Below, in pieces: positions 17,588-26,400 of a stretch of DNA of 64,000 nucleotides (positions are counted from its first letter, which is position 1; every line of letters starts with the position of its first letter). The notes below the pieces were generated by a model. That model made no database searches. It was not told the DNA's origin and worked only from the letters and a program-made list of their open reading frames with translations. Source of the DNA: Deltaproteobacteria bacterium (lineage in GTDB: Bacteria; Myxococcota_A; Polyangia; Polyangiales; Ga0077539). The translations under genes and the position numbers were made by a program. The stretch covers positions 127,107 to 191,106 of the forward strand of contig JADJAE010000150.1 of NCBI GenBank assembly GCA_016704445.1, written 5' to 3'.

Positions 17588-19857
17588 GGCCCATCGCCCT
17601 CGCGCTCTGCTCCTTCGCGCTCATGGCGTGTCAGGAGTCAGCGCCCGTGGGCGACCCAGGCCGCCGCGCGCTTCGCCCCTACGCCTCGTCCTTCGGACCA
17701 GCCGACGAGCAGTGGCGGCCGCAGCCCCATCGGGACCGTCCGCTGCGCGTCGCGGTGACGCCCGATGGAGCCCTCGCGCTGGTGACCTTGCAGGGCCTGG
17801 AAGACGAGCCCGGCCAGGACGTGGCGCTGGTCGATCTCGCCTCGCGTCGGGTCGTGGGGCGCATCCCCGTGGGATCGAGCCCCACGGGCGTGGCCGTCCA
17901 CCCGGGCGGCCGCTTCGCGGTGGTGACCACCCGCTACGAGAACCGGGCCTCCGTGATCGACCTCGTGACCCGCCGGGTGGTGAGCGCCGTCGCGGTGGAC
18001 TTCTACGCCACCGACGTGGCCTTCACGCCCGACGGACGCCACGCCTGGGTGTCCAACCGCTGGCGCGACCAGGTCGTGCGCTGGGACCTGGACGTGAGCG
18101 CCTCGCGATGGTCGGTCACCGACGCGAGGGCCCAGGTGCTCTCCCTCGGGACCCACCCCCGCGACGTCGCCATCTCCGCCGACGGCGCACGCATGGCGGT
18201 GGCCGCCCTCGACGGGCTGGTGGTGTCCCTCTTCGCGCTCCCGGAGGGGCGTCGCGTCGCCGACGTGAACCTCCACGCGCCCGTCAACGACGTGGTCTTC
18301 GCGGGCCCGTGGCTCTTCGCGCTCACGCAGGGTCCGGGCTCGGGGCACCCGCCCCTGGTGGGCCCCGACACCGACGAGGACGGCCGCCCCGGCGACTCGA
18401 CGGCGAACGCCAATTTCCAGGACCAGCAGAACGACATCGCCGTGCTGCGCGCCAGCGACGGATCGGTGGTGCGTCGCTACACCTCGGACACCACCTGCTG
18501 CCGCGATTGGCGCGACGTGAGCCCCGACGACCCGACGCTCGGGCGCTTCCTCCCCTCCACCGATCTCTGGATCGTCGGGGGATCGATCCCCGAGTCCGCT
18601 GCGGTGTGCGGCGACCGGCTGTGGGTGGCCTACCTTGGCTCCTCGGAGGTCGAGACCTTCGCCATCGGCACGGCGGACGGAACGCTCCGCCCCCTCGCTC
18701 GCGGCCCCACCGGGCACGGACCCACCGCGGTCGCGTGCGCACCCGGCGGCGCGGCGGTGGTGGCCTCTCTCGCCGAGACCCTCGCGCTCTTCTCTGCCCC
18801 CGATGCCCCCAGGGAGGACGTCCCCGTCGGCGACCTTCGCGGCGGGGCCTTTCCCTCCACCGACCAGGAGATCGGCGAGCTGGTGAACATCGCCTCGGCG
18901 CCCTTCTCCATCGACGGCGACCAGTCCTGCGTGATGTGCCACCGCGAGTTCGGCGACCCCGACAAGGCCTTCTCCATGCCGCTGCTCGTCGAGCCCGAGG
19001 GCACGCGGATGACCATGCCCCACCGTGGCCTCGCCGACACCCGCCCGTGGTTCTTCGAGGCCGCGATGGACGAGAACAACTTCTTCCCGGTGCTCAACGA
19101 GTTCGCCCGCACGGAGAACTTCTGCTGCACCGACCCCTCCCTCTGGACCACCGAGCGCCCCGCCCCGGCCGACTGCGAGACCTCCCCTCCGCCCGTGTGC
19201 GCGACGCGCCCGTGGCCCCGCAGCCTGCCCAGCCGCAACGCCTTCTACGTCGAGGCCTCCCGCCGGGTGCTGGGTCGCACCCGCACCATCGGCGACGCCT
19301 TCGACTCCCCGCTGAACTTCCAGGGCATCACCCGGGCGCTCGGCCTCTCGCTCCTCCAGCGCTCCCGGCTGCTGCCCAACCCCAACCCCGGCGACACGGC
19401 CTCGGTGCGCCGCGGGGCCGCGCTCTTCCGCTCGGTGCAGGTCGGGTGCGCCGGCTGCCACGACGGACCCGGGCTCGCCGCCTCGGTCTCCGAGCGCCTC
19501 GGAGTGCGCCTGCAGTTCGGTCCGGTGATCTCCCCGCAGCGCTCGGCGGACGGGCGCAACCTCGACCTGGTCAACGACGGCTTCCGCCGCACCTTCCCAG
19601 ACACCACCCAGGGCGCTCGCACCATCGAGTTCGGGGTGACCACGGTGCGCGGCATCTGGGCGCACGCCCGGCTCTTCCTCCACGACGGCCGCGCCCGCTC
19701 GCTGCGCGAGGTGCTGCTCCCTCCAGGGCACCCCGCGCTGCGCGAAGGGGAGCGAGGCTACAACGAGACCGACGGCGTGCCCGACACCCACGGCGCCACC
19801 TCGCAGCTCTCCCCCTCGCAGATCGACGACCTCGTGGCCTTCCTGGAGGCGCAGTGA
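17584..19857 (+). CDS. Beta-propeller plus MauG/cytochrome-c-peroxidase-like lipoprotein
   Basis: A 757-residue lipoprotein (lipobox LMAC) starting at TTG 17584, overlapping the previous stop. Residues about 50-420 form a YVTN/NHL-type beta-propeller (VAVTPDGALALVTLQG, GVAVHPGGRFAVVTTRYENR, DVAFTPDGRHAWVSNRW, DVAISADGARMAVAALDG). Residues about 430-757 resemble di-haem MauG/cytochrome c peroxidases, with C449VMCH453 and C622AGCH626, and a late FLHDGRARSLREVLLPPGHP segment. This order, propeller then peroxidase-like domain, is also that of hydrazine synthase beta and gamma subunits when fused. Similar fusions occur in other oxidases, so function cannot be read from architecture alone. Confidence 0.82.
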   Translation: MRPIALALCSFALMACQESAPVGDPGRRALRPYASSFGPADEQWRPQPHRDRPLRVAVTPDGALALVTLQGLEDEPGQDVALVDLASRRVVGRIPVGSSPTGVAVHPGGRFAVVTTRYENRASVIDLVTRRVVSAVAVDFYATDVAFTPDGRHAWVSNRWRDQVVRWDLDVSASRWSVTDARAQVLSLGTHPRDVAISADGARMAVAALDGLVVSLFALPEGRRVADVNLHAPVNDVVFAGPWLFALTQGPGSGHPPLVGPDTDEDGRPGDSTANANFQDQQNDIAVLRASDGSVVRRYTSDTTCCRDWRDVSPDDPTLGRFLPSTDLWIVGGSIPESAAVCGDRLWVAYLGSSEVETFAIGTADGTLRPLARGPTGHGPTAVACAPGGAAVVASLAETLALFSAPDAPREDVPVGDLRGGAFPSTDQEIGELVNIASAPFSIDGDQSCVMCHREFGDPDKAFSMPLLVEPEGTRMTMPHRGLADTRPWFFEAAMDENNFFPVLNEFARTENFCCTDPSLWTTERPAPADCETSPPPVCATRPWPRSLPSRNAFYVEASRRVLGRTRTIGDAFDSPLNFQGITRALGLSLLQRSRLLPNPNPGDTASVRRGAALFRSVQVGCAGCHDGPGLAASVSERLGVRLQFGPVISPQRSADGRNLDLVNDGFRRTFPDTTQGARTIEFGVTTVRGIWAHARLFLHDGRARSLREVLLPPGHPALREGERGYNETDGVPDTHGATSQLSPSQIDDLVAFLEAQ

Positions 19858-20273
19858 TCCGCCGCGCCGCGTGCCTCTCGCTCCTATTGGGCTGCGTGGG
19901 CAACGCCCCGGTCGAGCCCCCTTCGCTCGACCTCGCGATGTTCGCGTCGAGGGTGCAGCCCGTGCTCGCGGCGCGCTGCGCGAGCCCCGCCTGCCACGGC
20001 AGCGAGCGCCGACGGCTGCGCGTGTACGCCCCGGGCTTCTTTCGCAGCGACCCCCGGCGGGTGCACCGCGACGAGCCCATCACGGCCGACGAGCTCGCCG
20101 CCAACGAGCGCTCCGCCGCGGCCTTCGTCGTCGAGGCGCCCTCCGCCGCCGAGAGCCTGCTGGTGACCAAGCCCCTCCACCAGGTGGCCCACCTGGGGGC
20201 TCAGGTCTTCACCGCCTCGGACGACGAGCACGCCACGCTCCTCGCCTGGATCCGCACCGGGTCCATCCCATGA
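19854..20273 (+). CDS. Small mono-haem-type cytochrome lipoprotein
   Basis: A 139-residue protein; GTG 19854 overlaps the previous TGA. The signal peptide has lipobox LLGC, and one haem-type motif of CX4CH form is present (CASPACHGSE). The C-terminus, EHATLLAWIRTGSIP, is typical of single-haem planctomycete/myxobacterial cytochrome-like domains. Its stop overlaps the DUF4266 start (ATGA). A likely electron shuttle between the periplasmic enzymes and the outer-membrane end of the operon (inference). Confidence 0.8.
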   Translation: MIRRAACLSLLLGCVGNAPVEPPSLDLAMFASRVQPVLAARCASPACHGSERRRLRVYAPGFFRSDPRRVHRDEPITADELAANERSAAAFVVEAPSAAESLLVTKPLHQVAHLGAQVFTASDDEHATLLAWIRTGSIP

Positions 20274-20479
20274 GACGCGCGCTGCTGCTGTTGCTGCTGG
20301 CGCTCACTTCACTGGGCTGCGTCACCGTGCGCCCCTGGCAGCGCGAGCGCCTCTCTCGCCGCTGCATGGAGATGGACGGCCCCGCCTCGTCGGCCTCCTT
20401 CGAGGCGCACGTGCGCGCGGTGCGCAGCGGCGACGTGGCCGCGGCCGGAGCGGGCGGCGGAGGCTGCGGATGCAACTGA
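20270..20479 (+). CDS. DUF4266 small Cys/Gly-tailed lipoprotein
   Basis: A 69-residue lipoprotein with lipobox TSLGC (Cys17), the DUF4266 hallmark VTVRPWQRERLSRRCMEMD, and the ending AGGGGCGCN. In this family the end is nearly invariant (GGGGCGCN). ATG 20270 overlaps the upstream stop. DUF4266 genes usually sit next to DUF3570 genes, as here, where they overlap by 10 bp. The biochemical role is unknown. The two terminal cysteines could bind metal or be modified. Confidence 0.88.
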   Translation: MRRALLLLLLALTSLGCVTVRPWQRERLSRRCMEMDGPASSASFEAHVRAVRSGDVAAAGAGGGGCGCN

Positions 20480-21537
20480 GGTCGCTTGTCGCGCTGGCGC
20501 TGGCGTGCGGCTGCGGTCGGGCCCCGCAGCGTCCGGCGCGGGGGGAACTCTCCCTTCACGGCGGCTACTACGCCGACAACGACCGGGTGTCGGTGTGGAA
20601 CCCTTCGCTCCGAGCGCGGGTCCCGCTCTCCCGCCGGGTCACGGCAAGCGCCGGGTACGGGCTCGACATCATCTCCGCGGCCTCGGTCGACGTGGTGGCG
20701 AGCGCCTCGCGGGTGCTGGAGCGCAGGCACGAGACGAGCGCCGGGGTGCAGGTCGCCCTCGACGATCGCACCACCGTGGGCGCCACGGGCCGCGACTCCC
20801 GGGAGCCCGACTACCTCTCCGACGGGGTGAGCCTCACCCTCGACCGGGAGAGCGAGTCCCGCGACACGGCGCTCCACCTGGAGCTGCGCGGCCGCTGGGA
20901 CCGCGTGGGCCCCGGCTGGACGCTGCCCGAGCGCGCGACCCTGGGCTCTGGCGTCGCGGCGGGATCGATCACCCGGGTGATCGACCGTCGCACCCTGCTG
21001 CGGGTGGGCATCCAGGCCGACGTGCTCTCGGGGCTGCAGTCCTCGGTCTACCGCTACGTTCCGGTGGGCGACCAGTGGTTTGCAGAGCGGGTCCCCGAGC
21101 TGCGGGTGCGAGGCGCGGCGACGGTGCGTCTGCAGCACTCGCTGCGCCCTACGCTCGCGGTGCTGGCGGAGTACGGGCTCACCACCGACACCTGGGGGCT
21201 GGTGGCCCACGTCGGCGAGGTCGGCCTCCGCTGGGAGCCCGCGCCCTGGGCGATGGTCGAGCTGCGGGCGCGCGCGGCCCTCCAACGCGGGGCGGACTTT
21301 TACCAGGGACGGTATGCGTCGGTCACCGAGTGGCGCACCCGCGACCGGCTCCTCGGCGGCATGGCGACGCTCTGGCCGCAGGCGACGCTGCGCTTCATGT
21401 GGCCCGCGTGGCCCGCGCCGCCGACCTGGGAGCTCGGCCTCCGGGGCGCGTGGATCCATCAGCAGTTCGACGACTACGCCCCGCTGCGCACGCGCGACGC
21501 GGGCACCGGCGAGCTCTGGATCACGCGTTGGTTCTAA
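20470..21537 (+). CDS. DUF3570 outer-membrane beta-barrel protein
   Basis: A 355-residue protein with a short hydrophobic N-terminus containing ACGCG. It then alternates beta strands with aromatic girdle residues (LSLHGGYYADNDRVSVWNPS, RVTASAGYGLDIISAASVDV, TTVGATGRDSREPDYLSDGV) and ends with an aromatic residue (ITRWF), as barrels often do. It matches DUF3570 in layout and partner. ATG 20470 lies inside the DUF4266 gene. It closes the operon; the next gene begins 52 bp on and encodes an unrelated metallo-hydrolase. Confidence 0.85.
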   Translation: MQLRSLVALALACGCGRAPQRPARGELSLHGGYYADNDRVSVWNPSLRARVPLSRRVTASAGYGLDIISAASVDVVASASRVLERRHETSAGVQVALDDRTTVGATGRDSREPDYLSDGVSLTLDRESESRDTALHLELRGRWDRVGPGWTLPERATLGSGVAAGSITRVIDRRTLLRVGIQADVLSGLQSSVYRYVPVGDQWFAERVPELRVRGAATVRLQHSLRPTLAVLAEYGLTTDTWGLVAHVGEVGLRWEPAPWAMVELRARAALQRGADFYQGRYASVTEWRTRDRLLGGMATLWPQATLRFMWPAWPAPPTWELGLRGAWIHQQFDDYAPLRTRDAGTGELWITRWF

Positions 21538-21589
21538 GCCCGCTGATTGATTCCAGCGGCATCGATGCGATGCTCCCGCGCACTCCACG

Positions 21590-22462
21590 ATGAAGCCCAC
21601 GGACCTTCCCTTCGCCCGCAACGCCTTCGAGGTACCGAGCGGCCGCGGCCCCATCCGGGTGACCTGGCTGGGCACCGCGGGCTTCGCCATCGAGCACGCC
21701 GGAACCGTCGTCCTCATCGACCCCTACCTCACCCGCGCGTCGCTCCCGACGCTCATCGCGTCTCCGCTGCGCAGCGACCACTCGGCCATCGCTCGCCACG
21801 CCCCGAAGGCCGACGCCATCGTCGCGGGCCACACCCACTTCGACCACGTGCTCGACGTGCCGGCCATCGCCCGCGCCACCGGGGCCAGGGTCTTCGGATC
21901 GAAGTCCTGCGCCACCCTCTGCCTCGGCTCCGGGGTGCCCTCGGCGCAGGTCGTCGACGTCGAAGGGTCCATGCGCGGAGAGCCCCTCCAGGCGGAGGTC
22001 GGCCCCTTCACGCTGCGCTTCATCCCCAGCGTGCACTCGGCCTTCATGCTGGGTCGGGTGCCCTTCCCCGGGGACATCAGCGACTGCGACCAGGTTCCGA
22101 TGCGCTCGCACCACTACCGCTGCGGGGCGGTGTTCGGCGTCGAGCTTCGCGTCGCGGGGAAGACCCTCTACCACCTGGGCAGCGCCGACCTCCTCGACGT
22201 GCGCGCCCCCCGCGACGTCGACCTCCTGCTGATGTGCGTCGCAGGCTGGACCACCACGCCCCGCTTTACCGACCGGGTGATGCGGGCCTTCACGCCGAGG
22301 GCGATCCTGCTGTCGCACTGGGACAACTTCTTCTCCCCGATGAGCGCCGGGGCGAAGATCCTCCCGGCGATGCAGCTCCCCCGGCTGGTGGAGGGCCTCA
22401 CCCGCGTCGACCCGAGCGTGCGCCTCGGCGCGCTGCCGCTGCTGGGCTCGATCGAGCTCTGA
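21590..22462 (+). CDS. MBL-fold metal-dependent hydrolase
   Basis: A 290-residue metallo-beta-lactamase-fold protein. The metal site includes GHTHFDHVLD (about 80-89), a later His in SVHSAFM, the Asp/Gly-type loop HLGSADLLD and a final His in LLSHWDNFF. It resembles the UlaG/RomA-type hydrolases that start VTWLGTAGFAIEHAG. No signal peptide. The substrate cannot be told. It may be co-transcribed with the alpha/beta hydrolase that starts 50 bp downstream. Confidence 0.85.
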   Translation: MKPTDLPFARNAFEVPSGRGPIRVTWLGTAGFAIEHAGTVVLIDPYLTRASLPTLIASPLRSDHSAIARHAPKADAIVAGHTHFDHVLDVPAIARATGARVFGSKSCATLCLGSGVPSAQVVDVEGSMRGEPLQAEVGPFTLRFIPSVHSAFMLGRVPFPGDISDCDQVPMRSHHYRCGAVFGVELRVAGKTLYHLGSADLLDVRAPRDVDLLLMCVAGWTTTPRFTDRVMRAFTPRAILLSHWDNFFSPMSAGAKILPAMQLPRLVEGLTRVDPSVRLGALPLLGSIEL

Positions 22463-22512
22463 CGCTCCGCCCGCGGGCTCCTCCCTCGCCCGGCGTGTAC
22501 ACTCCCTCCCCG

Positions 22513-23406
22513 ATGAACTCCCTCGTCGATGTCATGGGACCGCTACACCTCGTGGACCACGGCGGCGACGGCCCTCCGATGCTCCTCATTCACGGCCTCG
22601 GCGGCTCCGTCGAGAACTGGCTCCGCGTCGCCTCGCTCCTCGCCCGCGACCACCACGTCTACGCCGTCGACCTCCCTGGCTTCGGCCGCTCTCCGCCCGC
22701 GGGCCGTCCTCCCACCCTGGAGGGCTACGTCGAGCTCATCGCCGCGCTCATCCGTCAGCGCATCCGCGAGCCCGCGGTGCTCGTGGGCAACTCCATGGGC
22801 GGACTGCTCTCGCTGCTCACGGCCTCGCAGCACCCGGAGCTGGTCCGCGGCGCCGTGCTGGTGAACCCCGCCCTCCCTCGCTACGGCAGCGCCCCCGTCG
22901 ACCGGATGGTGGGGACGGTCTTCGCGCTCTACGCCATCCCCGGCGTCGGGGAGCTCTACTTCCGCAAGGTCGCCCGCCGCGCCTCGACCGAGGCCGCCAT
23001 CCGGTACTTCTTCGACCTCTGCGGGCTCGATGCGAAGACCCTCCCCCCCGAGGTGATCGACGCCCACCGCGCGGTGCACCGCTACCGCCGAGACCTCCCC
23101 TGGACCGACGCGACCTTCCTCGGCGCCGCGCGCTCGCTCCTCAAGCTGGTGCTCCGCCCGTCGCGCTTCGAGGAGCACCTGCGCCGGGTGCGCGCCCCCA
23201 CGCTGCTGATGCACGGCACCCGCGACCGGCTGGTGTCGGTGCACAACGCCCGCGCCGTCGCGAAGCGCCGCGAGGACTTCTCCTTCGCGGAGCTCCCCAC
23301 CCAGGGCCACACCCCGATGCTCGAAGAGCCCGCGGAGTTCGTCGAGCGGGTGCTCGCATGGACCGCCGCGCTCCCAGCGCCCGCTAGGCCCGCCGCGTCG
23401 GCGTGA
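22513..23406 (+). CDS. Alpha/beta hydrolase
   Basis: A 297-residue alpha/beta-fold hydrolase with oxyanion segment LLIHGLGGS, nucleophile elbow GNSMGG, the acid in HGTRDRLVS and the catalytic His in TQGHTPMLEEP. The triad is complete. ATG 22513 is chosen because it begins the domain; the same frame is open far upstream only as shadow of the MBL gene. Its stop overlaps the next GTG (GTGA). Substrate unknown. Confidence 0.88.
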   Translation: MNSLVDVMGPLHLVDHGGDGPPMLLIHGLGGSVENWLRVASLLARDHHVYAVDLPGFGRSPPAGRPPTLEGYVELIAALIRQRIREPAVLVGNSMGGLLSLLTASQHPELVRGAVLVNPALPRYGSAPVDRMVGTVFALYAIPGVGELYFRKVARRASTEAAIRYFFDLCGLDAKTLPPEVIDAHRAVHRYRRDLPWTDATFLGAARSLLKLVLRPSRFEEHLRRVRAPTLLMHGTRDRLVSVHNARAVAKRREDFSFAELPTQGHTPMLEEPAEFVERVLAWTAALPAPARPAASA

Positions 23407-26400
23407 TAGCGTCCCGGGTCGGCGGAGACCCATTGCTCGACCCATCCCTGATCCCACTGGTTCAGCGCCTCGATCGCGACCCCGAAGACCGCGAGGCCAT
23501 CGAGACCCTCACCCGCGAGCTCGACGCCCGCGGAGAGCACGAGGTGCTCGCGATGCTCCTCGAGAAGGTCGCCGGCCGACGCCGCTCGCCCGACGCATCG
23601 GTCGAGCTGCTGCACCGGGCGGCCCTTACCTGGTCGGGTAAGGTCGGCGACGACCCGCGCGCGCTCCCGCTGTGGAAGCAGGTGCTCGACGTGCAGCCCG
23701 AGCACGAGGGCGCGCTGCTGGGCCTCGCGTCGATCTACCGCCGCACCAACCGCGCGGAGCAGGCCGAGGGGCTCTACCGCCGGCTGCTGGAGAAGGCCGT
23801 CTCTCCGGCGAAGAAGATCCCGCTGTTGGAGGCGCTGGCCGCCCTCTACGGAGAGCGCGACCTGCCCGACCGGGAGATCGAGACCCGCCGCGATCTGGCC
23901 GAGCAGCGCGGGCCCGGCGCGGCGGCGACCACCAACCGCCGCTCGTTGGCGAAGCTCCTGGTGGAGCGCTCGCGTCGTCGCGCGGCGGCATCCCCGCTGG
24001 CCGAGGGCGAGGTCGACCCCGATCGTCGCGAGGCCGCGGGGCTGCTGGGCGCGGTGGCGCGCGAGGGGGCGACCGGTCGCTCGACGGAGTTCGCGCAGGC
24101 GGCGCTGACGCTCTGGCCCGGCGACGAGAGCGCCTTCGACGTGCTGGAGGAGAGCTCGGCGCTGAAGCAGTCGGAGCTCACCACGCTGCGCATCCAGTTT
24201 CTCGCGGCCAACCCGAGGGGCGCGCGAGGGCAGCGGGTGCGGCGCGACCTCGCGGAGGCCTACGTGGCCACGCAGCGCCCGGAGGACGCCATCGCCGTGC
24301 TCGCGGCGGCGGTGGACGACGACCCGCAGGCGGCGCAGTCGCTGGCGAAGCTCTACGAGCGGATGCAGCGCCACCTCGACCTGGCGAAGCTGCTCGACCG
24401 CCTCCCGACGCCGACGGAGGCCGAGGCCCGGCTGGGGCTGCTACGACGGAGGTCCGCGGCGTGGAAGGCGGCCGGTCAGAGGCCGCAGCACCTGGCCGCG
24501 ATGAGGGCGCTGCTGGACGAGTCCCCCGCGGAGGGCGAGGCGCTGGCGGAGGTGGAGCGGGACTGCCGACTGCAGGGATTGCTGGCGGAGCTGAGAGACC
24601 GGCTGCGCGCGGCGGCCATGGTGGAGGGCGTCGACGGGGCCTCGAAGGTGCGGTGGCTGCGCGAGGTGGCGCAGCTCGCGGAGCGGCGCTTCGACGACCT
24701 GGCGGACGCGCGCGCGGCCTGGGAGGCGCTGGAGCGCGTGGCCGACAAGGCGGAGGAGCGCGCGGAGGCCCAGGAGGCGCTGGTCCGGCTGATGGCCCGC
24801 GGGGAGGACTGGGAGCACGTGCTGGAGCGCCTGGAGGCGCAGGCCGAGGCGGAGCAGGACGCCTCGGAGGCGCGTCGTCGCTGGATGCGCTGGGTGCAGG
24901 TGCGGCGAGAGCACCGGCCTGACCCGGCGCGCGAGGTGGCGGTGCTGGAGAAGCTGTGGGGGCAGCACCCGGACGACGACGCGGTGGCGAGGGCGCTGGT
25001 GGACGCTCGCCGCAGGGCGGGCGACGACCTCGGGGTGACCGAGGTGCTCTACGCGCTCATCGAGCGGGCGGGGCCCTCCAACGCGGCGTCGCGGTGGTGC
25101 CAGCTCGCCGAGCACCTCGAGCGGGTGGGCGACCTGGAGAGCAGCGCCGAGGCGTGGCAGAGCGCGCGCACCATCGATCCCAGCAGCGCGCTGGCGTGGG
25201 AGGCCGAGGCGAGGGTGCTCGGCTCGCTGGGCGACCGGGAGCGGCTGCTGACCGCGCTGGCGGCCTACGCCGATCACCCGGTGGCCGCAGGACGGAAGGC
25301 CGGAGAGCTGTACGCGAGGGCCGCGCACCTGGCCTTCGAGCTGGGTCGCAAGGAGCGGGCGGCGCACCTCGCGGAGCGGGCGCTGCGCTTCAATCCCGAC
25401 GACGACGCGATGAAGAGCCTGGTGGCGACGCTCGACGATCCGGGCACCGCGCCGGTGTCCTTCGAGGAGCTGCTGGCCGAGATCTCCCGGGAGACGAAGT
25501 CGGAGCCCTCGGAGCCGGTGGAGCCCTCGGAGCCGGTGGTGGTCCCCGAGGAGCACGAGCCCGTGGAGGAGCCCACTGGCGCGGTGGACATCGAGCACGA
25601 GCTCGTGGAGGAGCCCACTGGCGCGGTGGACATCGAGCACGAGCCCGTGGATGAGCCCACCGGCGCGGTGGACATCGAGCACGAGCCCGTGGAGGAGCCC
25701 ACCGGCGCGGTGGACATCGAGCACGAGCCCGCGGAGGAGCCCACCGGCGCGGTGGACATCGAGCATGAGCCCGTGGAGGAGCCCACCGGGGCGGTGGAGA
25801 TCGCAGACTCCCAGGCCCCCCGGGAGGCCGTGACAGAACCGCCGGTAGAGCGAGCGCTCCCGGAGGCGATCGAGGCGTCGGATGCGTCGGTGGAGAAGAC
25901 CCCGGTGGCCACGGTGCTGGCCGAGGAGGCTCCCGCCGAGCTGTCCGACGACCTGCTGGAGGAGATCACCCACGAGCCGACGGAGGAGCCTCCCGTCGCG
26001 CCAGCTCCTCCCTCCGCGCCACCGCCGAACCCCGCGGACCACGACGAGCGAACTCCGCTGCAGGGCGTTCGTTTGCCGGAAGAGATCCCGATGGACGCCG
26101 AGGCCTCGCCGCTCCCTCCCGTCGAGGAGCCTCCGCCCTCGCCGGGCTCCATCACCGCCGAGATGACGGCGGTCCCCGCGCCTCCGTTGCCGCCGAGCGC
26201 CCCGGTCGAGACGCCCACGGTTGCGCCCCCGCCCGCGGCCTCCAACGAAGACTCCATCATCATCGACGAGAGCCTCTTCGGCGAGCCTTCAGCGCCGCCT
26301 CCGATCGTCGTCGCAGCGCCGCCTCCGATCGTCGTCGCAGCGCCGCCTCCGGTCGTCGTCGCAGCGCCGCCTCCGGTCGTCGTCGCAGCACCGCCTCCGC

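Noticed and set aside
14139..19857. Direct claim that this organism makes hydrazine
   Set aside because: Only architectural similarity is visible; no other anammox gene is present and MauG-propeller fusions have other functions.
17628..20273. Long plus-strand frame parallel to the propeller-MauG gene
   Set aside because: Arg/Pro-rich shadow translation over most of its length; only its last part is the real small cytochrome gene starting at 19854.
25549..25800. Regular repeats that could look like a CRISPR array
   Set aside because: The 42-bp units are contiguous, have no unique spacers, and translate to one peptide repeat inside a long gene.
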